Source: Alphaproteobacteria bacterium
Lineage (GTDB): Bacteria > Pseudomonadota > Alphaproteobacteria > Rhodobacterales > Rhodobacteraceae
Direction: 5' to 3'
Assembly: GCA_030429105.1 (NCBI GenBank)
Contig: JAUIDE010000038.1
Location: 1-36,823, forward strand
DNA: 36,823 bases
Positions within the stretch are counted from its first letter, which is position 1; each line of letters starts with the position of its first letter. The notes beneath the pieces are model-generated. The model saw only the letters and a list, made by a program, of their open reading frames with translations. It was not told where the DNA came from and made no database searches. A program made the translations under genes and the position numbers. Below are positions 16,300-24,409 of the stretch, piece by piece.

Positions 16300-17985
16300 A
16301 TGGCCATGATCGACGCTCCGAAACGGCTTTCGCACGGCTGGCCGGGGATGCTGCGCTTCGCGCCCTTCGGCGTCGCGGTGGCGCTCATGCCCGCCGGCGC
16401 GCTGGTGACGCTCATCGCGCCGATCACCGGCGTGATCCTCGCCCTTCTCGGCCTCGTCCTCACCGCCGTCGGCCTCTACGACCTGAACCAGACGAAGCAC
16501 GCCGTTTCGAAGAACTACCCGGTCTCCGCCCGGCTCCGCTATCTCCTCGAATTCTTCCGCCCGGAAATCCGGCAGTATTTCATCGAGGACGACCGGGAGG
16601 AGACGCCGTTCAGCCGGGAGCAGCGCGCCCTCGTCTATCGCCGCGCCAAGGGGATCGAGGGGCTGCGCCCCTTCGGCACGATCTATGACGTGAACGCGAT
16701 CGGCCACGAATGGATCAACCATTCCATGGCGCCGAGCCATATCGAGAGCGCGGATTTCCGCCACCGCATCGGCGGGCCGGATTGCGCGAAACCCTATGAA
16801 AGCTCGGTGCTGAACATCTCCGGCATGTCCTACGGCGCGCTTTCCCCCACCGCCATCGAGGCGCTGAACAAGGGCGCGAAGGAGGGCGGCTTCGCGCATA
16901 CGACCGGGGAGGGCTCGATCTCCCGCTTCCACCGCATCCACGGGGGGGACCTGATCTGGCAGATCGGCAGCGGCTATTTCGGCTGCCGGGACAAGTCGGG
17001 CCGCTTCGACGAAGGCCGCTTCGCGGAGAATGCGGCCGGCGAGGCCGTGAAGATGATCGAGATCAAGCTCAGCCAGGGCGCGAAGCCCGGCCATGGCGGC
17101 ATCCTCCTCGGCGCGAAGGTCACCGAGGCCATCGCGGAGGCGCGGGGCGTCGCCGTGGGCGAGGATTGCGTCAGCCCCTCCGCCCATTCCGCCTTCTCCA
17201 CGCCGCTCGAGCTTTGCGCCTTCATCGCGCGGCTTCGGGAGCTTTCGGGCGGCAAGCCCACCGGGCTCAAGCTCTGCGTCGGCCATCCCTGGGAATGGTT
17301 CGCCCTCGCCAAGGCGATGAAGGAGAGCGGGATCACGCCCGATTTCATCACCATCGACGGCTCCGAAGGCGGCACCGGCGCCGCGCCCGCGGAGTTCGCG
17401 GACCATCGCGGCGCGCCGCTGCGGGAGGGGCTGATGCTCGTCCACAACACGCTCGTCGGCCTCGGCCTGCGCGACCGCGTGCGCCTCATCGCCGCCGGCA
17501 AGCTCATCAGCGCCTTCGACATTTCCCGCGTCTTCGCGCTGGGGGCGGACGGGTGCAACATGGCCCGCGGCTTCATGTTTGCCATCGGCTGCATCCAGGC
17601 GCAGGCCTGCCATACAGGCCATTGCCCGACGGGCGTGACGACGCAGGACCCGGGCCGCTACCGCGCTCTCGTCGTGGCGGACAAGTGGAAGCGCGTCGCC
17701 AACTTCCACCGCAACACCATGATCGCGCTGAAGGAATCGATCGAGTCCTCCGGCCTCCGGCATCCCTCGGAGCTGACGCCGCATCACCTGATGATCCGCG
17801 TCTCCAGCCGGGAGGTGCGCTCCGCCGCCAGCCAGTATCCCTGGGCGGAGCCGGGCGAACTCGAACGCGGCACGCCGAACCATCCCGCGTTCCGGAAATA
17901 CTGGGCGGGGGCGCGGGCCGGGAGTTTCTCCCTCGCAGGCGGGAATGCGCCGGCCGAGTTGCGCGAGGAACGCGGCGCCGCGTAA
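16300..17985 (+). CDS. FMN-binding glutamate synthase family protein with N-terminal membrane anchor
   Basis: A 561-residue protein. Two hydrophobic segments near residues 20–65 ('FGVAVALMPAGALVTLIAPITGVILALLGLVLTAVGLY', split by a proline) should anchor it in the inner membrane. The remainder is the FMN/iron–sulphur barrel of glutamate synthase: 'NISGMSYGALSPTAIEALNKGA', 'PGHGGILLGAKVT', 'FITIDGSEGGTGAAP', 'ALGADGCNMARGFMFAIGCIQAQACHTGHCPTGV' with the 3Fe-4S cysteines. It lacks the glutaminase domain and has no gltD partner nearby, so it is not a complete GOGAT; substrate is unknown. ATG 16300 is used with GGAGG-type sequence upstream; ATG 16306 is possible. The 219 bp between this gene and the RTX gene holds both promoters but no boxes I can call. 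Confidence 0.87.
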   Translation: MAMIDAPKRLSHGWPGMLRFAPFGVAVALMPAGALVTLIAPITGVILALLGLVLTAVGLYDLNQTKHAVSKNYPVSARLRYLLEFFRPEIRQYFIEDDREETPFSREQRALVYRRAKGIEGLRPFGTIYDVNAIGHEWINHSMAPSHIESADFRHRIGGPDCAKPYESSVLNISGMSYGALSPTAIEALNKGAKEGGFAHTTGEGSISRFHRIHGGDLIWQIGSGYFGCRDKSGRFDEGRFAENAAGEAVKMIEIKLSQGAKPGHGGILLGAKVTEAIAEARGVAVGEDCVSPSAHSAFSTPLELCAFIARLRELSGGKPTGLKLCVGHPWEWFALAKAMKESGITPDFITIDGSEGGTGAAPAEFADHRGAPLREGLMLVHNTLVGLGLRDRVRLIAAGKLISAFDISRVFALGADGCNMARGFMFAIGCIQAQACHTGHCPTGVTTQDPGRYRALVVADKWKRVANFHRNTMIALKESIESSGLRHPSELTPHHLMIRVSSREVRSAASQYPWAEPGELERGTPNHPAFRKYWAGARAGSFSLAGGNAPAELREERGAA

Positions 17986-18013
17986 GAGGGTCCGGTCGAA
18001 ACCGGAGCGCGCC

Positions 18014-18553
18014 ATGGACATTTCCGAAGGCTTCGCCGGGCGGGAGGCTGAGATCGCCGCCCTCTTCGCCCGCACATTCGCAGCCTCCGAAGGCGAGGCG
18101 GAGGGCGCGCTGATCGGCGGGCTCGTGCGGGACATGATGGCGGGGACGGCGGCGGAGGACATTCATGTGTTCACCGCGGCGGAAGGCGGCGCCCTCCTCG
18201 GAGCCGTCATCTTCACCCGGATCGTCTGGTCGGAGGATGCGCGGGCGGCCTTCATCCTCTCCCCCGCCGCCGTCGCGCCGGAGCGGCAGGGCGAGGGAAT
18301 CGGGCAGGCGCTGATCCGCTTCGCGCTCGACGCCCTGCGCGAGGCGGGCGTGGAGGTCGCCCTCACCTATGGCGACCCGAACTATTACGGGAAGGTCGGC
18401 TTCGCGCCGGTGACGGAAGCCGTCGCCCCCGCGCCGCAGCCGCTCAGCCAGCCGGAGGGATGGCTCGCGCTGTCGCTTGCGGGCGAGTCGCTCACGCCGC
18501 TCCGGGGAGCCTCGCGCTGCGTCCCCGCCCTGATGCGGCCGGAGCTCTGGTAG
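18014..18553 (+). CDS. GNAT family N-acetyltransferase
   Basis: A 179-residue acetyltransferase of the YhbS-like type, which would transfer acetyl from acetyl-CoA to an amine. The acetyl-CoA pyrophosphate loop is 'VAPERQGEGIGQALIRFAL' (about 95–113), preceded by the β-strand 'FILSPAAV' and followed by 'VALTYGDPNYYGKVGFAPV', a characteristic YhbS-like segment. The start at ATG 18014 gives the standard N-terminus; the frame is open further upstream inside the previous gene. It follows the FMN protein by 28 bases on the same strand and could be co-transcribed. Substrate unknown. Its stop lies four bases before the end of rfbA on the other strand, so it converges with the rhamnose operon. Confidence 0.88.
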   Translation: MDISEGFAGREAEIAALFARTFAASEGEAEGALIGGLVRDMMAGTAAEDIHVFTAAEGGALLGAVIFTRIVWSEDARAAFILSPAAVAPERQGEGIGQALIRFALDALREAGVEVALTYGDPNYYGKVGFAPVTEAVAPAPQPLSQPEGWLALSLAGESLTPLRGASRCVPALMRPELW

Positions 18554-18557
18554 GGGT

Positions 18558-19427
18558 TCAGCCCGCCAGCCGCATCAGGTAGCGGCCGTATTCCGTCTTG
18601 GTCAGCGGCGCCGCGAGCGCCTTCAGCGCCTCGGCGTCGATCCACCCGGCCTCGAAGGCGATCTCCTCCGGGCAGCCGATCTTCTGCCCCTGCCGCTTCT
18701 CGATGGTGCGGACGAATTCGCCCGCCTCGATCAGGCTGTCATGCGTCCCCGTGTCGAGCCAGGCGAAGCCGCGGCCCATGCGCTCGACCGAGAGCGCGCC
18801 CTCGGCGAGATAGGTGTCGAGCACGGAGACGATCTCCAGCTCCCCGCGCGCGGAGGGCTTCACGCCCCGCGCCCGCGCCGGCGCCTCCGCATCGAGGAAA
18901 TAGAGCCCCGTGACCGCGTAGGAGGAGCGGGGCTGTTCGGGCTTCTCGACGATTGAGACGGCGCGCCCCTCCCGGTCGAACTCGACGACGCCATAGCGCT
19001 CCGGGTCCGCCACCCGATAGCCGAAGACGGAGCCGCCCTTCGCCTTCGCGCCGGCGCGGGCCAGGAGGTCCTGCATCCCGGCGCCGTAGAAGATGTTGTC
19101 CCCCAGAACCATGACGGAGGGAGCCCCGGCGAGGAACTCCTCCGCGAGGAGATAGGCCTGCGCCAGCCCGTCCGGGCTCGGCTGCACGATGTATTCGAAG
19201 CGGAGGCCCCATTTCGCACCGTCTCCGAGGAGGCGGGAGAATTGCGCCTGGTCCTGCGGCGTCGTGATGATCGCGATTTCCCGCACTCCGGCGAGCATCA
19301 GCACCGAGAGCGGGTAATAGATCATCGGCTTGTCATAGACCGGCAGAAGCTGCTTCGAGACGGAGAGCGTCAGCGGATGGAGCCGCGTGCCCGAGCCCCC
19401 GGCGAGGATGATGCCCTTGCGTGTCAT
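18558..19427 (-). CDS. rfbA: Glucose-1-phosphate thymidylyltransferase
   Basis: Converts glucose-1-phosphate and dTTP to dTDP-glucose, entering dTDP-L-rhamnose synthesis for surface polysaccharide. The 289 residues are the family length. Seen: '[16 protein letters not shown]' with the nucleotide-binding loop, '[18 protein letters not shown]', 'LGDNIFYG', '[19 protein letters not shown]' and '[11 protein letters not shown]'. It is the last gene of the minus-strand operon; its ATG overlaps the rfbD stop as ATGA (19427–19424), indicating translational coupling. The frame is open some 28 codons further upstream but the family begins at MTRKG. The next gene on the right has the same direction; the acetyltransferase on the left is convergent. 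Identity is very secure. Confidence 0.97.
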   Translation of the reverse strand: MTRKGIILAGGSGTRLHPLTLSVSKQLLPVYDKPMIYYPLSVLMLAGVREIAIITTPQDQAQFSRLLGDGAKWGLRFEYIVQPSPDGLAQAYLLAEEFLAGAPSVMVLGDNIFYGAGMQDLLARAGAKAKGGSVFGYRVADPERYGVVEFDREGRAVSIVEKPEQPRSSYAVTGLYFLDAEAPARARGVKPSARGELEIVSVLDTYLAEGALSVERMGRGFAWLDTGTHDSLIEAGEFVRTIEKRQGQKIGCPEEIAFEAGWIDAEALKALAAPLTKTEYGRYLMRLAG

Positions 19428-20278
19428 GCCTTCAGCTCCTTCACGACATCGGCGAGCCCGGCCCGCCAGTCCGGCGCCTGCACGCCGAAGGTTGCTTCGA
19501 TCTTCCCGCAATCGAGGCGGGAATTGAGCGGGCGGCGCGCCGGCGTCGGCCAGTCCGCCGTCGCGATGGGCGCGACGGAGACGGAGAGCCCGGCCTCGGC
19601 GAAGATCGCCTCCGCGAAGCCGCGCCAGCTCACCGCGGGGGCGCCCGCGAAATGATAGACGCCCGAGGCGCCCCGCCCCTCGGCCAGCGCGGCGGCGACG
19701 GCGAGGCAGGCGTCGGCGATGGCGGCGGCCGGCGTCGGCCCGCCGATCTGGTCGTCCACCACCTTCAGCGCGCCGCGCTCGGGGCCGACGCGGAGCATCG
19801 TCTTCACGAAGTTCTTGCCGTGGGCGGAGAAGACCCAGGAGGTGCGGAGGATCGCATGGGCGCCGCCCGCGGCGGCCACCGCCCGCTCGCCTTCGAGCTT
19901 GGTGCGGCCATAGGCGGAGAGCGGCGCGACCGGCTCATCCTCCCGCCGCGCGGCCTCGCCCGCGCCGTCGAAAACGTAATCGGTGGAGATATGGACGAAG
20001 GGGAGGCCCCGCGCCGCCGCGGCCCGCGCCATCGCGCCGGGCGCTTCGGCGTTGACGCGGCGCGCGGCGTCCTCCGCGCCCTCGGCCCCGTCCACATCCG
20101 TCCAGGCGGCGGCGTTCAGCACGGCGTCGGCCTCCGCCGCCTCCACCGCGCGGGCGCAGCCTTCCGGGTCCGCGAGGTCCGCAAGGCCGCGCCCGAGCGC
20201 GACGATCTCGTGCGCCCCGGCCCGGCGCAGGACTTCCCGCGCCACCTGCCCCGTCTCTCCGAACATCAGGATCTTCAC
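19424..20278 (-). CDS. rfbD: dTDP-4-dehydrorhamnose reductase
   Basis: NAD(P)H-dependent final step giving dTDP-L-rhamnose. A 284-residue short-chain-type Rossmann enzyme with '[13 protein letters not shown]' at the N-terminus, '[14 protein letters not shown]', '[12 protein letters not shown]', the Tyr/Lys pair in 'YGRTKLEGE', and '[20 protein letters not shown]'. The start is a GTG at 20278 (V/MKILMFGE), because it overlaps the rfbB stop as GTGA, the same coupling as in the other rfb joints; an earlier start would lie deep in rfbB and shows no family match. Order rfbC–B–D–A is a common bacterial arrangement. In the cell it acts in the cytoplasm, feeding rhamnosyl transferases that are not in this window. 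Confidence 0.96.
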   Translation of the reverse strand: MKILMFGETGQVAREVLRRAGAHEIVALGRGLADLADPEGCARAVEAAEADAVLNAAAWTDVDGAEGAEDAARRVNAEAPGAMARAAAARGLPFVHISTDYVFDGAGEAARREDEPVAPLSAYGRTKLEGERAVAAAGGAHAILRTSWVFSAHGKNFVKTMLRVGPERGALKVVDDQIGGPTPAAAIADACLAVAAALAEGRGASGVYHFAGAPAVSWRGFAEAIFAEAGLSVSVAPIATADWPTPARRPLNSRLDCGKIEATFGVQAPDWRAGLADVVKELKA

Positions 20279-21321
20279 GCGCCGAGCCCCCGGCGCTTCG
20301 CCGCCTCGCCGCGTTCCTGCAGCGGGCGCCACCAGGCCTCGTTGGCGAGATACCAGTCCACCGTCCGCGCCAATCCCTCCTCCAGCGTCACGGTCGGCGC
20401 CCAGCCGAGCTCCCGCCCGATCTTCGAGGCGTCGATGGCGTAGCGGAAATCGTGACCCGGCCGGTCCGCCACGAAGGCGATCAGCCGGTCATGCGGCGCG
20501 CCCGCGGGCCGCCGCTCGTCCAGCAGGCGGCAGAGCGCGCGCACGATGTCGATGTTCCGCGCCTCCGCGTTCCCGCCGATATTGTAGGTCTCCCCCGGCG
20601 CGCCCTTCTCGACGACGAGGAGGAGCGCCTCGGCGTGATCCTCGACGAAGAGCCAGTCCCTCACGTTCTCGCCCTTGCCGTAGACGGGCAGCGGCTTGCC
20701 CGCGAGCGCGTTGAGGATGATCAGCGGGATCAGCTTTTCCGGGAAGTGATAGGGCCCGTAATTGTTCGAGCAGTTGGTGACGAGAACGGGCAGCCCGTAT
20801 GTCTCCCCCCAGGCGCGCGCCAGATGGTCCGACCCGGCCTTGGAGGCGGAATAGGGCGAGTTGGGGTCGTAGGGCGTCTCCTCCGTGAACTTCCCCTCCG
20901 GCCCGAGTGCGCCGAAGACCTCGTCGGTGGAGATGTGATGGAAGCGGAAGGCGGCCTTCGCCGCGCCTTCGAGGCGGGACCAGTGGGCCCGCGCCGCCTC
21001 CAGCAAGGTGAAGGTGCCGACGAGATTGGTCCGGATGAAATCCCCCGGCCCGTCGATGGACCGGTCCACATGGCTCTCCGCCGCGAGGTGCATCACAGCG
21101 TCCGGCCGGTGCGCGGCGAAGATGCGGTCCATCTCCGCCCGGTCGCAGATATCCGCCTTCTCGAAGGAATAGGCCGGATTCGCCTCCGCCCCCGGCAGGT
21201 TGGCGGGGTTGGCGGCGTAGGTCAGCTTGTCGACGTTCACCACCTGATGCCCGCGCGCGAGCGCGAGGCGGACGACGGCGGAGCCGATGAAGCCGCAGCC
21301 CCCGGTGACGAGGAGCTTCAT
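20275..21321 (-). CDS. rfbB: dTDP-glucose 4,6-dehydratase
   Basis: NAD-dependent dehydratase converting dTDP-glucose to dTDP-4-keto-6-deoxyglucose, second step of the pathway. The 348 residues carry the full signature: '[14 protein letters not shown]' (5–18), '[15 protein letters not shown]', '[12 protein letters not shown]', '[13 protein letters not shown]' with the Thr-Asp-Glu dehydration triad, '[12 protein letters not shown]' (Tyr/Lys pair), '[18 protein letters not shown]', '[16 protein letters not shown]' and '[12 protein letters not shown]'. ATG 21321 overlaps the rfbC stop by four bases (ATGA). The C-terminus has a short basic tail after 'WWRPL', a normal variation. Nothing is missing; the enzyme should be active. 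Confidence 0.97.
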   Translation of the reverse strand: MKLLVTGGCGFIGSAVVRLALARGHQVVNVDKLTYAANPANLPGAEANPAYSFEKADICDRAEMDRIFAAHRPDAVMHLAAESHVDRSIDGPGDFIRTNLVGTFTLLEAARAHWSRLEGAAKAAFRFHHISTDEVFGALGPEGKFTEETPYDPNSPYSASKAGSDHLARAWGETYGLPVLVTNCSNNYGPYHFPEKLIPLIILNALAGKPLPVYGKGENVRDWLFVEDHAEALLLVVEKGAPGETYNIGGNAEARNIDIVRALCRLLDERRPAGAPHDRLIAFVADRPGHDFRYAIDASKIGRELGWAPTVTLEEGLARTVDWYLANEAWWRPLQERGEAAKRRGLGA

Positions 21322-21881
21322 GGCGCGGCCCCGAACGGGTTCTTCCAGCTCTTCAGGAAGGGGGCGTTCATGTCCTTCTCCGAAAGCACCATGTTCTCGT
21401 GCGCCACAGTCCAGTCGATCGCCAGGTCCGGGTCGTCGAAGCGGACGGAGCCGTCCGCCTCCCGGCTGTAGGGCGCGTCGACCTTGTAGAGCACCTCGGT
21501 GTTCGGCTCGAGCGTGAGGAAGCCGTGGAGGAAGCCTTTCGGCACCAGCAACTGCTCCCCGATGCAGGAGGTCAGCTCCACCGCCACCCATTTCCCGTAG
21601 GTCGCGGAGCCGGGCCGCACGTCCACCGCCACGTCGAGCACGCGCCCGCGCGCGACGCGCACGAGCTTCGTCTGCGCGTAGGGCGGCGCCTGATAGTGCA
21701 GGCCGCGGAGCGTGAAGGCGGGAACCGAGAGCGAGTGATTGTCCTGGATGAAGGCGAAATCGAGCCCGACCGCCGCCATCGCCCCGGCGTTCCATGTCTC
21801 CGAGAACCAGCCCCGCGCATCGCCGAAGCGGCGCGGGGTGATGAGCTTCACGTCCGGTATGCCCGTCTCGTCCACCTGCAT
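21318..21881 (-). CDS. rfbC: dTDP-4-dehydrorhamnose 3,5-epimerase
   Basis: Cupin-fold epimerase acting on dTDP-4-keto-6-deoxyglucose, third step to dTDP-rhamnose. The 187 residues match the family: 'RGWFSETWN', '[21 protein letters not shown]' with catalytic H62, '[18 protein letters not shown]', '[16 protein letters not shown]', '[28 protein letters not shown]' with the tyrosines and aspartates of the active site. Its ATG is one base after the stop of the FAH-family gene (gap 21882), and an AGGAGG ribosome-binding site is embedded in the last codons of that gene. The first rfb gene therefore depends on upstream transcription. Confidence 0.97.
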   Translation of the reverse strand: MQVDETGIPDVKLITPRRFGDARGWFSETWNAGAMAAVGLDFAFIQDNHSLSVPAFTLRGLHYQAPPYAQTKLVRVARGRVLDVAVDVRPGSATYGKWVAVELTSCIGEQLLVPKGFLHGFLTLEPNTEVLYKVDAPYSREADGSVRFDDPDLAIDWTVAHENMVLSEKDMNAPFLKSWKNPFGAAP

Positions 21882-21882
21882 G

Positions 21883-22728
21883 TCAGGCCTCCTGCACGAC
21901 GGGGTTGCGGCAAACGCCGATCCCCTCGATCTCGCATTCGATCACGTCGCCCGGCTTCATGTAGACGGGCGGGGTCCGCGCGTTGCCGACGCCGGGGGGC
22001 GTGCCGGTGGCGATGAGGTCGCCTGGCTCCAGCGTGGCGAATTCGGACATGAGGGAGACGATCTCGTCCACCTTCCACATCATGTCCGCCGTCGTCCCGT
22101 CCTGCATCGTCGCGCCGTTGAGGCGGCTGCCGATCTTCAGCGCGCCGGCGAGGCCGAGCTCCCCCGCATCCGTCACAATGGGGCCGACCGCGCCCGTCCG
22201 GTCGAAATTCTTGCCCGGCGTCCACTGGTGGGAGCGCTTCTGGTAATCCCTCAGCGTCCCGTCGTTGAAGATCGTGTAGCCGAAGATGTGGTCGAGCGCC
22301 TTTTCCCGCGCGATCCCGCGCCCGCGCTCGCCGATGACGATCATCAGCTCGGCCTCGTAGTCGAACCGCTCCGAAACGTGGGGCCGCACCAGCGGCGCGC
22401 CGGCCGGGGCGAGCGAGGTGGAGATGCGGACGAAGATCGCCGGATGGGTCGGCATGTCGTAGCCGCCCTCCTTCACATGGTCGACATAGTTGTGCCCGAG
22501 GCAGAGCACCTTTCCCGGCCGCGCCAGCGGCATCTCCGGCGTCAGCGAGGCGAGGGGGACGCGCGGCGCCCCCGCCATCAGCGCCGCCGCCCGCCGCGCC
22601 GCCTCGAGCCGGCCGAGCGCGATCGGCCCCGTCATGTCCGCCCCGAAGGCCGGGTCGAGCGCGGTGAGATTCGCCGCCTCCGCGCCCGAAACGCCCCAGA
22701 CGGCGCCGCCGCTGACCAGATATTTCAT
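21883..22728 (-). CDS. Fumarylacetoacetate hydrolase family protein
   Basis: A 281-residue FAH-fold protein; family members hydrolyse or decarboxylate β-dicarbonyl or 2-oxo compounds using a divalent metal. Seen: 'KVLCLGHNYVDHVKEGG', 'PAIFVRISTSLAPAGAPLVRP', 'FDYEAELMIVIGERGRGI' with acidic metal ligands, 'VFGYTIFNDGTLRDYQKR' type segment, and 'LEPGDLIATGTPPGVGNARTPP'. It resembles the 2-hydroxyhepta-2,4-diene-1,7-dioate isomerase / ureidoglycolate lyase-like group, but substrate cannot be chosen. ATG 22728 has AGGGAG upstream. It leads the operon, followed after one base by rfbC. That link is unusual and is not explained by rhamnose synthesis; it may only supply the promoter. Confidence 0.9.
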   Translation of the reverse strand: MKYLVSGGAVWGVSGAEAANLTALDPAFGADMTGPIALGRLEAARRAAALMAGAPRVPLASLTPEMPLARPGKVLCLGHNYVDHVKEGGYDMPTHPAIFVRISTSLAPAGAPLVRPHVSERFDYEAELMIVIGERGRGIAREKALDHIFGYTIFNDGTLRDYQKRSHQWTPGKNFDRTGAVGPIVTDAGELGLAGALKIGSRLNGATMQDGTTADMMWKVDEIVSLMSEFATLEPGDLIATGTPPGVGNARTPPVYMKPGDVIECEIEGIGVCRNPVVQEA

Positions 22729-22797
22729 GAAGCTCCCTCTCTCGCCGGCGCGAGGAATAAAGCGTTACGTCCTTTCGTTCCAGTGAAGAGACGCACG

Positions 22798-22826
22798 TTG
22801 AATCCGCCCGGTTTCGGGCGTAATCG
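22798..22826 (+). promoter_or_regulatory. Candidate promoter of the aminotransferase gene with inverted repeat in the spacer
   Basis: TTGAAT (22798–22803), a 17-bp spacer and TAATCG (22821–22826) resemble −35/−10 boxes, giving a ~16-nt leader to ATG 22849. The spacer is filled by CGCCCG–GTTT–CGGGCG (22805–22820), a 6-bp inverted repeat that could bind a regulator. The other side of this 120-bp divergent gap must hold the promoter of the FAH–rfb operon; no good boxes are seen there. Confidence 0.45.
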
Positions 22827-22848
22827 CAGCGAAACCACGGAGCCCCGC

Positions 22849-24033
22849 ATGTTCTCCACTCTCCGCCCCTCGCCGGCAGACCCGATCCTCGCCCTCGCCG
22901 CGACCTTCCGGGAGGATCCGCGGGCGAGGAAGCTCGATCTCGGCGTCGGCGTCTATCGCGACGCGGCGGGCGGCACCCCGATTCCCCGCGCGGTGAAGCG
23001 GGCGGAGGCGATGTTGCTGGAGCGGCAGGAGACGAAGAGCTATCTCGGCCTCCTCGGAGACGTAGCCTTCTCCGCCGCGATGGCCGATCTCGTCTTCGGC
23101 GGCGCCGGGCCCGCCGCGCGCATCGCCTCGATCCAGACGCCGGGGGGCGGCGGCGCGCTCTGGATTCTCATGGCGCTGGCGAAGAAGGCGGCTCCGGAGG
23201 CGACCGTCTGGCTCTCGACGCCCACATGGCCGAACCACGGCGCGATAGCCGAATTCGCCGGGCTGAAGACCCGCGCCTATCGCTATTTCGACCCCGAGAC
23301 GCGGGACGTGGACGCCGCCGCGATGCGGGACGACCTGAAGGAAGCCGGGCCGGGCGACATCGTCCTCCTTCACGGCTGCTGCCACAACCCCACGGGCGCG
23401 AACCTGACGATGGAGGACTGGGGGGCGCTGACCGAGATGGCGCTGGCGCAGGGCTTCACGCCGATGGTGGACATCGCCTACCAGGGCTTCGGCGACGGGC
23501 TGGCGGAGGACGCCGCGGGGCTCCGCCACATGGCCGCGCGCGTGCCGGAGATGCTCGTCGCCGCCTCCTGCTCGAAGAATTTCGCGCTCTACCGGGACAG
23601 GACGGGCGCCGCCTTCGCCCTCTGCGCCTCCGAGGGCGAGGCGGCGGCGGCCCGGGCGAACCTGATGACGCTGATGCGCGTCTCGATCTCGATGCCGCCG
23701 GACCACGGGGCCGCAACCGTCCGCATGATCCTCACCGACCCGGCGCTCAGGGCGGACTGGGAGGCGGAGCTCGGGGATATGCGGGGCCGGATGCTTGCGC
23801 TCCGCGCCGCGCTGGCCGAGGCGCTGAGGGCGCGCACGAACTCCCCCCGATTCGACTTCATCGCCCGCCATCGCGGCATGTTCAGCCTCGTCGGCGCGAC
23901 GCCCGAACAGGTGACGCGCCTCCGCGAGGAGCACGGGATCTACCTCATCGGGGACAGCCGGATGAACGTCGCCGGGCTGAAGGAGGACCGGATCGGGGAA
24001 GTGGCGGACGCCTTCGCCGCAGTGGGCATGTGA
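22849..24033 (+). CDS. Aromatic/aspartate aminotransferase, class I
   Basis: A 394-residue PLP enzyme of the AspC/TyrB type, transferring the amino group between aspartate or aromatic amino acids and 2-oxoglutarate. 'MFSTLRPSPADPILALAATFREDPRARKLDLGVGVYRD' is the standard N-terminus; 'HGCCHNPTGANLT' (N180) and 'DIAYQGFGDGL' (D208, Y211) bind PLP; the Schiff-base lysine is K243 in 'SCSKNFALYRDRTGA'; 'YLIGDSRMNVAGL' holds the carboxylate-binding arginine. ATG 22849 is used; the open frame upstream is non-homologous. It is divergent from the FAH–rfb operon and alone on its strand. Aspartate versus aromatic preference is undecided. A GC hairpin directly after the stop (about 24035–24055) could be a terminator but has no T-run. 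Confidence 0.94.
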   Translation: MFSTLRPSPADPILALAATFREDPRARKLDLGVGVYRDAAGGTPIPRAVKRAEAMLLERQETKSYLGLLGDVAFSAAMADLVFGGAGPAARIASIQTPGGGGALWILMALAKKAAPEATVWLSTPTWPNHGAIAEFAGLKTRAYRYFDPETRDVDAAAMRDDLKEAGPGDIVLLHGCCHNPTGANLTMEDWGALTEMALAQGFTPMVDIAYQGFGDGLAEDAAGLRHMAARVPEMLVAASCSKNFALYRDRTGAAFALCASEGEAAAARANLMTLMRVSISMPPDHGAATVRMILTDPALRADWEAELGDMRGRMLALRAALAEALRARTNSPRFDFIARHRGMFSLVGATPEQVTRLREEHGIYLIGDSRMNVAGLKEDRIGEVADAFAAVGM

Positions 24034-24115
24034 CGCGGCGTTCCACGCCGCCGCGTGGTCGCATCAGGACCTCCACGGCCGCAACGGTCGACCAATTGTG
24101 CGAGCCGTCTCCAAG

Positions 24116-24312
24116 AGCGCCCGGCCGATCTGACCCGCGGCAGATCGGCCCGCGCCCGCCGCCCCCCGGCGGGCGCGTCTCGCGCCCACCGCGGCGTGCA
24201 CGGCCCGATCTTCGACTGACGCGGCGGCTTGGCGCCCCTCGCCCTCCGGCTTGCGCCTCCGGGCGACGGCCTCTGCGACCCTCCCCCGGAGGGTCGCTGA
24301 TCGAGGCCGGGG
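24116..24312 (+). repeat. Multi-hairpin dispersed element, left inverted copy
   Basis: This fills most of the 376-bp gap before the fadJ-like gene. In order it holds a 10-bp stem GGCCGATCTG/CAGATCGGCC (24123–24150), an 11-bp stem CGCGCCCGCCG/CGGCGGGCGCG with a 5-C loop (24151–24177), a stem CGCCC/GGGCG with symmetric internal loop and GGC–TTGC–GCC tip (24240–24265), and a 10-bp stem GCGACCCTCC/GGAGGGTCGC (24275–24297). It ends GAGGCCGGGG. The reverse complement of the same series occurs at 28170–28381. No coding character is visible. Confidence 0.88.
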
Positions 24313-24409
24313 CGCGAACGGCGGAGACAGCGCCCGGTTCCCGCCCCTGACGGTCTAGGCGCCGCCCTCCTCCGGCGATAGCGTGCGCCCAAACCAAAAG
24401 GGGAGCGCC

